This document shows positions 24,475 through 33,130 of a stretch of 64,000 nucleotides of DNA, piece after piece. The notes beneath the pieces were generated by a model, which saw only the letters and a program-made list of their open reading frames with translations, searched no databases and was not told the DNA's origin. Numbering within the stretch: position 1 is the first letter of the stretch; every line of letters starts with the position of its first letter. Position numbers and translations under genes: made by a program. The DNA is from Clostridiales bacterium (GTDB lineage Bacteria; Bacillota; Clostridia; Christensenellales; Aristaeellaceae), in NCBI GenBank assembly GCA_015056015.1, contig SVHD01000003.1, positions 1 to 64,000 of the forward strand, given 5' to 3'.

Positions 24475-25401
24475 TCATTTAACAAGAGCGGAGTACATTT
24501 CATCGAACCCATCTCCGTATAAATGTACATAAATGTTGTATGTGATGTTGACATCCGCGTGTCCAAGCAGTTTTGACAAAATTTTTACATCCATTCCTTT
24601 GTAATAGCAGTTGGTCGCAAAGGTATGGCGAAAAATATGTTCACCTTTGTAGGCAATGCCAGCATCCCGACAAGCGCATTGTGTTTGGTATCGCAACGCC
24701 TCGTAGGACAGCCTGTCGCCCTCTCCATCTGTAAATACCCATTCGCCCCTTCCGCCCTGTGAAAGCCTCACCAAGAGCCGAACAGCGTAGGGTGTTAGAG
24801 GGATAACGCGATTACTTGCTTCACTCTTTGCGCTGTCCTGAACATAAGACTGCTTTTTGTTGGCAAGGCGCACGACTGTCGAACGCACCTCCAACCGCTT
24901 TCGGGACAGTTGAATGTCCCTCCAGCGCAGAGCAAGAGCCTCGCCAGCCCGCAGACCAGTTTCCAGCATCAGCAGAATCACAGCGTAGGCAGGACGCGCA
25001 AAGGTTTCCAGTTCACGGCGCAACGCCTCTTGTTCTTCCTGTGAATACGCCTCCACCGACGCCTCCGCCTTGCGGATATGACACCGCGCAGGAAGTCTTA
25101 TCCCAACGCCGGGGTCTGCTGGTATGATGTGGAGGGCGGAGGCTTGCTTCAATGGCGCGGTCACAATACGCATTTGCTTCTTGATGGTGGATAATCCATA
25201 GCCTTTTCCAGCCAGTTCATTCACATACTGTTGAATGTGAATGGAGGTGATTTCTCCAATCGGCATTTGCGCGATTGCGAATCCTGCCAGCGCACGAACA
25301 GAAGTCAGCAGTCGGTCATAGGTTGCGGGCTTGACAGTCGTTGCTTTGTAGGTGGTCAGCCATTGGTCGATATATGTAGTCAGCGAAATGGATTGATTCA
25401 T
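24475..25401 (-). CDS. Tyrosine recombinase (phage/ICE-type integrase)
   Basis: 308 residues. An N-terminal SAM-like core-binding domain (about 1-105, TYIDQWLTTYKA... and INELAGKG-type helices) precedes the catalytic domain. Catalytic residues are visible: Arg in TGLRAGEALALRW, His-x-x-Arg in HIFRHTFAT, His in LLGHADVNIT, and Tyr in NIYVHLY. The gene points towards the tRNA and ends next to its terminator, the usual layout of elements that insert in tRNA 3' ends. AAGGATG precedes the ATG at 25401. Xis or mobilisation genes are not visible, so the element is incomplete or very small. Confidence 0.92.
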   Translation of the reverse strand: MNQSISLTTYIDQWLTTYKATTVKPATYDRLLTSVRALAGFAIAQMPIGEITSIHIQQYVNELAGKGYGLSTIKKQMRIVTAPLKQASALHIIPADPGVGIRLPARCHIRKAEASVEAYSQEEQEALRRELETFARPAYAVILLMLETGLRAGEALALRWRDIQLSRKRLEVRSTVVRLANKKQSYVQDSAKSEASNRVIPLTPYAVRLLVRLSQGGRGEWVFTDGEGDRLSYEALRYQTQCACRDAGIAYKGEHIFRHTFATNCYYKGMDVKILSKLLGHADVNITYNIYVHLYGDGFDEMYSALVK

Positions 25402-25514
25402 TGTTCATCCTTTCCGCGAAATTTCGTTGAAGTGTATAGTTGTCAAGGTTCGTCGGAATCATTGTAGCAGAGAAATTTTTGGCGTGTCAAGCCTCCACAC
25501 AACAACCGCACAAG

Positions 25515-25547
25515 AAAAAAACCGCCTCCCCGATGAAGGGAAGCGGG
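25515..25547 (-). terminator. Terminator of the truncated cargo gene
   Basis: On the minus strand CCGCTTCCC pairs with GGGAGGCGG and is followed by a run of seven T, 50 bases past the stop at 25597. Confidence 0.75.
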
Positions 25548-25596
25548 ATAGGTTCAGCTCCTGCTTTCCTGTTGAGAGAGCAGGGGCGTGTGGATA

Positions 25597-26090
25597 TTAC
25601 AAATCATCCATTACCTTATCGGTGCTTTCGTTGATGGACTCTACCTCCTCAATAGAAAGCAAGGTGTAGTTAATCATTTCATAGTGGCTAAAATAATCAT
25701 CACCGGGCGCGAGTTCCCCGTTGATACTGAAATGATAACGCTCAACTATATAGCAATGGTCAATAAGAATTGCCGTGCCATCTGCTTGTTCAATCAACCA
25801 TTGCGAATAACGAGGACATTCATACATTACGAGTTTCGCATTTTTTCCATCATTTCCTATCGGGACTGTGTAAATTTCGCCAGAAATACTTTCACCTGTC
25901 ACAGGATAGCCTGTATCATCCATTTTGAAAAGTCCTTTTACGCTGGGGGAAAAATCACTATATACTGACAAAGGTGTGCCAGTTTCCTCGGTAGCAACAG
26001 GATTTCCATACTTGTTGATCAGGCTTTCAGTAGTAGAAGTATAATCGCCATTATCGGAATTATTTTGCTGGTCGAGGAAAATGAAATAAT
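25597..26090 (-). pseudogene. Acidic, probably exported cargo protein, 5' end missing
   Basis: Not recognised. About 160 residues of a believable protein are present: Ser/Thr/Asn-rich near the start (NNSDNGDYTSTTES), then repeated Tyr/Gly-rich stretches (KMDDTGYPVTGESISGEIYTV, WLIEQADGTAILID) and the acidic end EEVESINESTDKVMDDL. It looks like the outer part of a lipoprotein or membrane-anchored protein whose signal region is gone. Upstream of about 26090 the frame stays open only because it runs antisense through the solute-binding-protein gene. No start codon with ribosome binding site exists. It and the gene on the other strand lose their 5' ends at the same point. Confidence 0.6.
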
Positions 26091-26100
26091 CGCAATGCAC
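26065..26100. other. Junction where two divergent genes both lose their 5' ends
   Basis: Left of this point base composition and codon use are those of the AT-richer insertion; right of it begins the GC-rich, strongly biased solute-binding-protein gene. No terminal repeat, no copy of the tRNA 3' end and no target duplication is visible. A deletion, a rearranged element end or an assembly join would all give this picture. Confidence 0.6.
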
Positions 26101-27516
26101 TACGATGAAAACCCCTCCTATCAGCTGATCCAGCAGAACACCGGTGTGGATATTCAGTTCATCCATCCCGCTGCCGGCACTGAAACCGAAGCCTTCCAGC
26201 TGATGCTGGCCGGCGATCTGCCCGACATGATCCTGATGAGCAAGGGCGCCTGGTACACCGGCGACCTGGCCGCCATGTATGAAGACGGCATCATCATCGA
26301 CCTGCTGCCCTACCTGGATGAATATGCTCCTCAGTACAAGAGCGTTATCGATCACAGCGAACTGGCTCAGGCCCAGTGCTATGCTGACGGCAAGGTGCTT
26401 GGTTTCTACAAGGTTACCCATGCCGATAAGATGCCCTACGTCCGCGTGAATACCAACAAGGATTGGCTCACCGAAATGGGCGTTGCCGAACCCAAGACCA
26501 TCGCCGAATACGAAGCCTACTTTGATTGGATCCTCAAGAACAAGGAAGGCGTTACCCCCATTTTCATCGGCACCTTCACCAACACCGGTTCCATGGAAAT
26601 GAACCTGTTCACCGGCGCCTTTGATTTCCTCTACAGCTGGTATGTGACCAAGGAAGACGCCACCAAGGCCGCCTACTGGGCCAATGCTCCCGAATACAAG
26701 GAATACCTGACCCTGATGAACAGCTGGTACAACAAGGGCTATCTGGGCAAGGACTTCATGGGCATGACCCTGACCGAAGCGCAGGCTCAGTTTGACGCCG
26801 GCAAGATCGGCTGCATCGTCGACTCCGTTGACGCCACCTACAGCCGCGTTCAGGAAAGCGCCAATCTCTTCAACGTGACCAACCTGCCCTACATGCGCAA
26901 GGAAGCCGATTCCGTTCTGGGCTCCGGCCTGGCTGCTACCCCCGTCGGTGACGGCGGCGAATGGGTGACCGTGGTTACCTCCGCCTGCAAGAACCCCGAA
27001 CTGGCCATCCAGTATCTGAACTATGGCTATACCTATGAAGGCTCCCTGATCTTCACCTTCGGCGTGGAAGGCACCCACTGGAATTGGGGCGAAGACGGCC
27101 TGCCCAAGTTCACCGATGAAATCCTGCATAACCCCAAGGGCATGACCATCTCCAACGTTTCCTACGCTCTGAAGATCCACTTCGGCGCCAAGTATTGCTA
27201 TCCCGATGATATCGGCCATCCCGGCACCGCCTCCAATACCACTGCTTTGCGTATCCGCACCATGTGGAAGGGCGATACCAACGAACAGAACTGGCTGCAG
27301 CTGCCCCCTGTGAAGCTGACTGCTGAAGAATCCGCGGAACGCAGCGAACTGATGGCGCAGGTTGACACCTATGCCAAGGAAATGATGATCAAGTTCATCA
27401 CCGGCGCTGAACCCCTCGAAAACTTCGAAGCCTATGTGGAAGAAGTGAACGAATACGGCCTGACTGAAGCCATCGAAATCACTCAGGGCGCTCTGGATCG
27501 CTTCCTGGGCAAATAA
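26065..27516 (+). CDS. Extracellular solute-binding protein, N-terminally truncated
   Basis: Family 1 (LplA-like) binding protein of an oligosaccharide ABC importer. Recognisable sequence starts at about 26101 with ENPSYQLIQQNTGVDIQFIHP, followed by the family hallmark EAFQLMLAGDLPDMI, and runs to a normal C terminus. The signal peptide and roughly the first 50-60 residues are missing, and the codons 26065-26100 are probably junction sequence. There is no ribosome binding site before the first ATG. As it stands the protein could not be exported. Its codons are those of a highly expressed gene (GCC, ACC, AAC, AAG). The permease genes that normally precede such a protein are absent. Confidence 0.85.
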   Translation: MLVEENEIIAMHYDENPSYQLIQQNTGVDIQFIHPAAGTETEAFQLMLAGDLPDMILMSKGAWYTGDLAAMYEDGIIIDLLPYLDEYAPQYKSVIDHSELAQAQCYADGKVLGFYKVTHADKMPYVRVNTNKDWLTEMGVAEPKTIAEYEAYFDWILKNKEGVTPIFIGTFTNTGSMEMNLFTGAFDFLYSWYVTKEDATKAAYWANAPEYKEYLTLMNSWYNKGYLGKDFMGMTLTEAQAQFDAGKIGCIVDSVDATYSRVQESANLFNVTNLPYMRKEADSVLGSGLAATPVGDGGEWVTVVTSACKNPELAIQYLNYGYTYEGSLIFTFGVEGTHWNWGEDGLPKFTDEILHNPKGMTISNVSYALKIHFGAKYCYPDDIGHPGTASNTTALRIRTMWKGDTNEQNWLQLPPVKLTAEESAERSELMAQVDTYAKEMMIKFITGAEPLENFEAYVEEVNEYGLTEAIEITQGALDRFLGK

Positions 27517-27554
27517 TTTCAGAATCGCATATTCTGAATCAATTCTGAACCCCT

Positions 27555-27597
27555 GGGCCGCCTATGTCTCTTCACCGGGGCGTAGGCGGCCCTTTCT
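27555..27597 (+). terminator. Terminator after the solute-binding protein gene
   Basis: Perfect 10-bp stem GGGCCGCCTA/TAGGCGGCCC with an 18-base loop, then TTTCTCT. Such a hairpin often protects or separates the abundant binding-protein message from the genes that follow. A palindrome TCAGAAT/ATTCTGA sits at 27521-27539. Confidence 0.7.
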
Positions 27598-27636
27598 CTA
27601 AAGAATAAAGTATTCGCTGTTTAGGAGGAAAATCAT

Positions 27637-29091
27637 ATGGGACTTCAATTCCGTCAGGCAATGCCCATTGATGAAAAAATCCCCATGAAGGATGCCCCTG
27701 CCGCCTTTGAATACCGGGCGGAGATTTCCTTGCCCGCCGATGGCTGGGCCGGCATGCATGTGGGCGCGGATAAGGCCGGAAACGGCTATGCCCTGCTTGC
27801 CAATGTGAAGGAGCAATGCATCCATTTTATGCAGAATAAGCGCGATGTGGTTTACATGGATAAGGGCATGAAGCGCATCCCCCTGAAAGCGGATACCTGG
27901 TATCCCATCATGGCCCGCTATGATGGCAAAATTCTTCGCTTCTGGCTGAATGAAAATCCCCTGGATCAGGATCCCTGGCCCAAATTCGAATTTGAACTGG
28001 AATTGAAGGAGCCCTGCGTGGGCCTGGTTGCCGGCCGCGGCCATGCTTCATTCCGCAATGAAATGCTGCTCCCCTATGACGCCCCGGCCCCCGAGGGCGA
28101 AATGTTTACCAATCCGGTGCTCATCGGCGCGGACCCGGATATTCTCTATCATGAGGGCCGCTACTATATCTATAACCGCATTCCCAATGATCCCAATTCC
28201 CGGGAAGATGAATATCTGTATAATGGTTCTGATCGGGCGAATATGGATGTGGCCGGCGACGTCAATGCCATTTTCCGTGTTTCCTGGTCGGATGATCTGG
28301 TGCATTGGAGCCCCTTCACCCCCTGTCTGTATCGGGAAAAGGAATTGGAGGGCGCATTCTGCATGAGCCCCAATGTATTTACCAAAGATGGCCTTTTCTA
28401 TGTGCTTTTCGCCGGCGGGCGTTTCAATGGATCGGAAGATTTCCATATTTATTACGCCGTGGCGGATAATCCTATGGGCCCCTTCCATATGAAAACTACC
28501 ACCCCCATCCATTCCCATGTGACCGAAATCGGCGGTATGCCCTTTGTGGATGAGGATGGACAAGTATATATCACCTATGTGCGCTTTGACCGCGGCAACA
28601 ATATCTATCTCCAGCGCCTGCAGGTCAAGGATGGCCTCATTACCCCTGAGGATGATACCCTGGTGCATGTGCTGAGCCCCTATGAAGATTACGAAGCGGA
28701 TGAATACGGCCGCATCGTGGAGGGCGGCGTCATCATCCCCCATAACGGCTATTATTATATGATCTATGCCGATGGCCATTATCTGGGCCACTACGGCGAA
28801 TCGTATGCGGTGGCGGATAATGTATTCGGGCCCTATGTGCGTTCCAAATACAATCCCATTTTGCATCATCATTTCCAGGCGGATGGCACGGGCGACGGCA
28901 TCGTGATTTACAATGCCGATCGCAGCCAGATTTATATGGGGTATCACCGCCATGTATCCGTCAATGATGTGGAGCCCCGGATGACCTGCATCGACCCCAT
29001 GAAATTCGTGCCCGATCCCGAAGGCGGCCCGGATATCCTTACCGTTCGCGGGCCTTCCACCGTGCCCCAGCCCATGCCCTTCCGGAAATAG
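27637..29091 (+). CDS. Glycoside hydrolase family 43-type protein
   Basis: 484 residues. The N-terminal 130 residues form a beta-sandwich-like module (RAEISLPADGWAGMHVG, GKILRFWLNENPL). The five-bladed beta-propeller follows, starting NPVLIGADPDILYHEGRYYIY, whose ADPD carries the likely catalytic-base Asp. The pattern SWSDDLVHWSPF, DEDGQVYITYVRFD, and the Glu in IVEGGVIIPHNGYYYMIYA (likely general acid) fit GH43. Family members are arabinofuranosidases, xylosidases or galactosidases. No signal peptide, so it probably acts on imported oligosaccharides. TAGGAGG precedes the ATG; the first paralogue gene follows after 72 bases. Confidence 0.85.
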   Translation: MGLQFRQAMPIDEKIPMKDAPAAFEYRAEISLPADGWAGMHVGADKAGNGYALLANVKEQCIHFMQNKRDVVYMDKGMKRIPLKADTWYPIMARYDGKILRFWLNENPLDQDPWPKFEFELELKEPCVGLVAGRGHASFRNEMLLPYDAPAPEGEMFTNPVLIGADPDILYHEGRYYIYNRIPNDPNSREDEYLYNGSDRANMDVAGDVNAIFRVSWSDDLVHWSPFTPCLYREKELEGAFCMSPNVFTKDGLFYVLFAGGRFNGSEDFHIYYAVADNPMGPFHMKTTTPIHSHVTEIGGMPFVDEDGQVYITYVRFDRGNNIYLQRLQVKDGLITPEDDTLVHVLSPYEDYEADEYGRIVEGGVIIPHNGYYYMIYADGHYLGHYGESYAVADNVFGPYVRSKYNPILHHHFQADGTGDGIVIYNADRSQIYMGYHRHVSVNDVEPRMTCIDPMKFVPDPEGGPDILTVRGPSTVPQPMPFRK

Positions 29092-29163
29092 AATTCTTTC
29101 GGGGAAAGGGAAACACAAAAAAACATCGAAATGAATAAAGAATCATCAAGGGAGGAAACGAGA

Positions 29164-31014
29164 ATGGCTTTTCAGTGGAAAAAGGAAGAAGGAAAACTGA
29201 CCCTGCTGTGCTGCGATCAGGAAGTATTGTATTTGCCTGCGCAGGAAGGCTGCCAGGATACCGTGCAGGAAATTGAAGAAGGCGCCTATAAGTGGATCCG
29301 CAAAACGGATAAGCCCGTCACCGAAATGAAAATGACCCTCTGCCATGCCAATCCCATGGGTTGGTGGATGGTGCCCTCCGTCAACTATAACGGCAATGGC
29401 TGGGGCAGCGGCGCCCAGTACAGCGGCTATGCCTTTGAAGGCGAGCCCTGGACCTATGCCTGGCACCGGGTGGCCATCCCCGCCTGCAGCTATGTGGAAT
29501 CGGGCAAATGGGGCGTGGGCCTCTTCGGCGAAGAAAAGGGCGGCATGAGCGGCTCTCTGTGGGCGGATGACGGCGTGGGCCGCCAGGCGCTGATCTGGCC
29601 CGAAGTGGAAGGCCCCAAGGTGCTCTTCAAGCGCTCCTGGAAGGATCCCTATTATGGCACCATGGATCCCCAGAGCGAATTCGTGGCCATTATCAAGGTA
29701 TCCAAGAGCGAAACCGTGCGCCAGGGCTATCCCGAAATGCAGGATTTTGCCTGGAAATATTTTGAACGCCCCATCAAGATGGAAAAGAGCCCGGAAGAAA
29801 TCCGTCGGCTGGATCTTTTGTTCAATCGTCAGTGCTTCTGGCGGCGTTTTGACGGCACCGTGGGCTTTGTCAACGGCATTCACTGGGTGGAAGCGGAATA
29901 TACCTTCAAGAAAACCGAAACCTTTGAATGCGGCTGGTGCGGCCAGAATATTTCCCGCGCCTGCCATTTCCTCCAGGCGTATCTGGATACCGGCGATACC
30001 CTGCTGCGGGATCAGGCCATTGAAGTGCTGGATAGCTGGGTGAAGTATTCCGTGCTGGAAAATGGGCTGATGATTGTAAAGCTGCTGTGTGATCCCAAGA
30101 ATGTGGATTCCATCGTCAACGGCGATATTCCCATCGAACTGGACGCCTGCAATCTTGGCACCGCCGCCACCTATTTCTTCAAGGCCCATCGCCTGGCCAA
30201 GAAATGCGGCATGGATAAGCCGGAATATCTCAAGACCGCCCTGGGCCTTTGTGATTTTGCCGTCAAGACCCAGCGGAAGAACGGCGAATTTGCCAAATCC
30301 TGGTTCATCGATGGCACCATCTCCTCCGCGCATGGCAGCGTGGGCGTATTCTATACCTTGCCCCTGTTTGACGCCTACGAAGTGACCAAGGAACAGAAAT
30401 ATCTGGATACCGCCCTTTCTTCCCTGGCCTTCTATTACGGAGAATTCCATGAAAGCGGCTTCACCACTGCCGGCGCCCTGGATTCCTACTGCATTGATAA
30501 GGAATCCGCCGCGCCCCTCATCCGCGGCTGCCTGATGGCCTATCATGCCACCGATGACCGCAAATATGTGGATTGGGCAGAAGAAGTGGGCAATTATCTG
30601 AATACCTGGCTGTGGCATTACACCACTGATTTCCCTGCCGGCTCCATGGCCAAGGAAATCGGTTATGATACCTATGGCGGCACCGCCGTTTCTGCGGCCC
30701 ATAATGCCCAGGATCCCTATGGCGTATACTATGTGCCCGAATATCTGGAACTGGCCAAGCTCACCGGCAAGGAAATCTGGCGCAGCCGTGCAAGGGCCCT
30801 GTGGTATAATGGCCAGCAGCTGCTTTCCGATGGCTCTCTGGTCATCCGCGGCAAGGTTCGTCCCGCCGGTTCCCAGGATGAATCCGTGCGCCATACCCGC
30901 TGGGGCCGCACCGATAACCGCTATTTCGTTTCTTCCGAATGGCTGATCAACTGGCCCGGTACCTTCCGCCAGGTCACCCTGGATATGGTTGAAAACTGGG
31001 ACGAACTGCGCTAA
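29164..31014 (+). CDS. Tandem paralogue 1 of 5, putative (alpha/alpha)-barrel glycan enzyme
   Basis: Family not recognised. 616 residues, no signal peptide, no membrane segment. The first 200 residues look beta-rich (NYNGNGWGSGAQYSG near residue 74, PWTYAWHRVAIPAC); the rest is helical with Tyr/Trp/Leu-rich repeats, as in six-hairpin glycosidases. Acidic candidates in conserved motifs are FIDGTI (Asp 383) and YCIDKESAAP (Asp 445, Glu 447). The C-terminal HNAQDPYGVYYVPEYLELAKLTG is shared by all five. GGGAGG lies nine bases before the ATG at 29164. Position after an importer protein and GH43 suggests a role in plant-oligosaccharide breakdown. It is the most divergent copy in the middle part. 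Confidence 0.8.
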   Translation: MAFQWKKEEGKLTLLCCDQEVLYLPAQEGCQDTVQEIEEGAYKWIRKTDKPVTEMKMTLCHANPMGWWMVPSVNYNGNGWGSGAQYSGYAFEGEPWTYAWHRVAIPACSYVESGKWGVGLFGEEKGGMSGSLWADDGVGRQALIWPEVEGPKVLFKRSWKDPYYGTMDPQSEFVAIIKVSKSETVRQGYPEMQDFAWKYFERPIKMEKSPEEIRRLDLLFNRQCFWRRFDGTVGFVNGIHWVEAEYTFKKTETFECGWCGQNISRACHFLQAYLDTGDTLLRDQAIEVLDSWVKYSVLENGLMIVKLLCDPKNVDSIVNGDIPIELDACNLGTAATYFFKAHRLAKKCGMDKPEYLKTALGLCDFAVKTQRKNGEFAKSWFIDGTISSAHGSVGVFYTLPLFDAYEVTKEQKYLDTALSSLAFYYGEFHESGFTTAGALDSYCIDKESAAPLIRGCLMAYHATDDRKYVDWAEEVGNYLNTWLWHYTTDFPAGSMAKEIGYDTYGGTAVSAAHNAQDPYGVYYVPEYLELAKLTGKEIWRSRARALWYNGQQLLSDGSLVIRGKVRPAGSQDESVRHTRWGRTDNRYFVSSEWLINWPGTFRQVTLDMVENWDELR

Positions 31015-31032
31015 GCAAACAGATGGAAAAAT

Positions 31033-31075
31033 ATCCACCCTGCGCCTTCCCCTTCGGGGGAGGGCCACGGTGGAT
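31033..31075 (+). promoter_or_regulatory. Hairpin between paralogues 1 and 2
   Basis: ATCCACC/GGTGGAT closes an inner CCTTCCCC-TTC-GGGGGAGG stem. There is only a weak T-run (TTTCTT), so it may be an attenuating or mRNA-stabilising structure rather than a full terminator. Confidence 0.5.
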
Positions 31076-31099
31076 TTCTTATCAAAAGGAGAGAAAACG

Positions 31100-32950
31100 A
31101 TGAGCCTTCAGTGGAAAATGGAAAAAACAGGCGCCCGCCTGTATGCCGGAGACGCCCTGATCTGCATGATTCCCGCCCGGGAAAATTGCTGCGATTCTTT
31201 GGAAGAAATCGGCGAAGGGGCCTGGAAATGGGTAAGAAAAACGGCCGCACCCGTAACCGAAATGAAAATGACCCTGCAATCCGCCGCACCCCTGACCTAC
31301 TGGCAGGTTCCCTCCGTCAATTATAACGGCAACGGCTGGGGCAGCGGCGCCCAGTACAGCGGCTTTGGCTGCGACGGCACGCCCTGGACCTATGCCTGGC
31401 ATCGGGTGGCTGTGCCCGCCTGCACTTACAGTGAGCAGGGACCATGGGGCGTGAGCCTTTTTGGCGAAGAAAAGGGCGGCATGAGCTGCTCTATCTGGGA
31501 AGAGGATGGCTGCGCCCGTCAGGCCCTGCTCTGGCCCGAAGTGGAAGGACCCAAGTGCCTGTCCAAGCGCTGTTGGCTGGAGCCCTTCCAGGGAAGCATG
31601 GAGCCTGCCGATACCTTTACCGGTATCATTTATGTATGCCCTGTGGAAAAGGCGGGCAAGGGATATGGGAAAATGCTGGATTTTGCCTGGAAGCTGTTTG
31701 AGCGGCCGGTGATGATGGATTGGCAGCCGGAAGAACTGGCCAAGCTGGATACCACCTTCTTCCGCACCATGTATCAGGCGCGGCATGACGGTCTGGTGGG
31801 CTATTCCATGTGCATGCATTGGGATGAGCGGCGGGCCCAGTTTATCCGTAAGGAAGAAATGCAAATTGGCTGGGTGGGCCAGAATGCCTCCCTTTCCTGC
31901 ACGCTGCTGCGGGAATATCTGAAAACCGGGGATGAGGATCTCCGGGATAAGGCCATTTCTGCCCTGGATAGCTGGGTAAAGCATGCCAGCCTTCCCAACG
32001 GGCTTTTCTTCGTAAGCCTGATTGCGCCGCCGGATCATCTGGATTCCATTGATAACGGCACCATCCCCACGGAATTGGACGCCTGCAATCTGGGCACCGG
32101 CGCATTGTATCTGCTCAAGGCCGGGCCTCTGGCGGAAAAGGCCGGCGTGCCCCGGCCCGAATATACGAAGATGGGCCTTGCCTTCTGTGATTTCGCCATC
32201 CGTGCCCAAAAGAAAAACGGCGAATTTGCCAAGAGCTATTTCATTGACGGCTCCATCGATAATCCCCATGGCAGCGTGGGCGCTTTTATGATTTTGCCCC
32301 TTTTTGAAGCCTGGAAGCAGACCGGAAAACAGGAATATCTGGATTGCGCGCTGAAGGGCTTCCAATTCTACAACGGCGAATTCCAGCAGAATGGCTTTAC
32401 CACTGCCGGTGCCCTGGATTCCTATTGCATTGATAAGGAATCTGCCGCCCCCCTGCTCCGCGCCGCCCTGCAGGCCTATCATGCCACCGAGGATTGGAAA
32501 TATGTAGAGGCGGCGGAGGATATCGCCCATTATCTGGATACCTGGACCTGGCATTATTCCATTGAATTTGATGAGGGCAGTCCCGCCCGGATGCTGGGCT
32601 ATGACGCCTACGGCGGCACCTCCGTTTCCGCGGCCCATAATGCTCAGGATCCCTACGCCGTCTATTATGTGCCCGAATATCTGGAATTGGCCAAGCTGAC
32701 CGGCAAGGAAATCTATCGCAGCCGGGGCCGGGCCATGTGGTATAATGGCATCCAGCGGATTTCCGATGGCAGCCTGGTGATTGAAGGCCGAGTACGCCCC
32801 TACGGCAGCCAGGATGAATCCGTGCGCCATACCCGCTGGGGCCGCACCGACCGGCGCTATCATGTTACCAGCGGCAATCTGGTCTGCTGGATGGGCGCTT
32901 TCCGTCAGGTGGCCCTGGATATGATCGAAAACTGGGATGAATTGCGCTGA
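31100..32950 (+). CDS. Tandem paralogue 2 of 5
   Basis: 616 residues, exactly the length of copy 1, collinear throughout. AAAGGAG precedes the ATG. The conserved blocks appear in the same order: VNYNGNGWGSGAQYSGF, WHRVAVPACTY, SLFGEEKGGMSCSIWEEDG, SYFIDGSIDNPHGSVGAF, GALDSYCIDKESAAPLLRAA, HNAQDPYAVYYVPEYLELAKLTG. From about residue 125 to 160 it is almost identical to copy 5 at DNA level, while its C terminus is closest to copy 1. It ends 12 bases before a strong terminator, so copies 1 and 2 share a transcript with the GH43 gene. Confidence 0.8.
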   Translation: MSLQWKMEKTGARLYAGDALICMIPARENCCDSLEEIGEGAWKWVRKTAAPVTEMKMTLQSAAPLTYWQVPSVNYNGNGWGSGAQYSGFGCDGTPWTYAWHRVAVPACTYSEQGPWGVSLFGEEKGGMSCSIWEEDGCARQALLWPEVEGPKCLSKRCWLEPFQGSMEPADTFTGIIYVCPVEKAGKGYGKMLDFAWKLFERPVMMDWQPEELAKLDTTFFRTMYQARHDGLVGYSMCMHWDERRAQFIRKEEMQIGWVGQNASLSCTLLREYLKTGDEDLRDKAISALDSWVKHASLPNGLFFVSLIAPPDHLDSIDNGTIPTELDACNLGTGALYLLKAGPLAEKAGVPRPEYTKMGLAFCDFAIRAQKKNGEFAKSYFIDGSIDNPHGSVGAFMILPLFEAWKQTGKQEYLDCALKGFQFYNGEFQQNGFTTAGALDSYCIDKESAAPLLRAALQAYHATEDWKYVEAAEDIAHYLDTWTWHYSIEFDEGSPARMLGYDAYGGTSVSAAHNAQDPYAVYYVPEYLELAKLTGKEIYRSRGRAMWYNGIQRISDGSLVIEGRVRPYGSQDESVRHTRWGRTDRRYHVTSGNLVCWMGAFRQVALDMIENWDELR

Positions 32951-32962
32951 TTGCGCAGCAGG

Positions 32963-33004
32963 CAAACCCCTTTCTTTCTGCGGAAGGAAAGGGATTTGTT
33001 TTTT
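32963..33004 (+). terminator. Terminator after paralogue 2
   Basis: A 16-bp stem with one mismatch (CAAACCCCTTTCTTTC against GAAGGAAAGGGATTTG), loop TGCG, six T. Confidence 0.88.
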
Positions 33005-33065
33005 CCATTCTCGGGAAACGGGCGGGTTGCTTTTGGCGTTTTTTTCTGATTCGGCCGAAAACAAC

Positions 33066-33094
33066 TTGCCAGCCTTTCCGGATTTGAATACAAT
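33066..33094 (+). promoter_or_regulatory. Internal promoter for paralogues 3-5
   Basis: TTGCCA (33066-33071) and TACAAT (33089-33094), spacing 17, between the terminator and the third copy. It makes the second half of the array a separate transcription unit. Confidence 0.6.
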
Positions 33095-33130
33095 GAAATC
33101 AATCATCCGAAAAAAGAAGGGAAATAAAGA

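Noticed and set aside
24475..26090. Prophage
   Set aside because: Only an integrase and one truncated cargo gene; no structural, packaging or lysis genes.
26091..27219. The upstream half of the minus-strand frame starting at 27219
   Set aside because: It runs antisense through the solute-binding protein gene; only the part below about 26090 looks like real protein.
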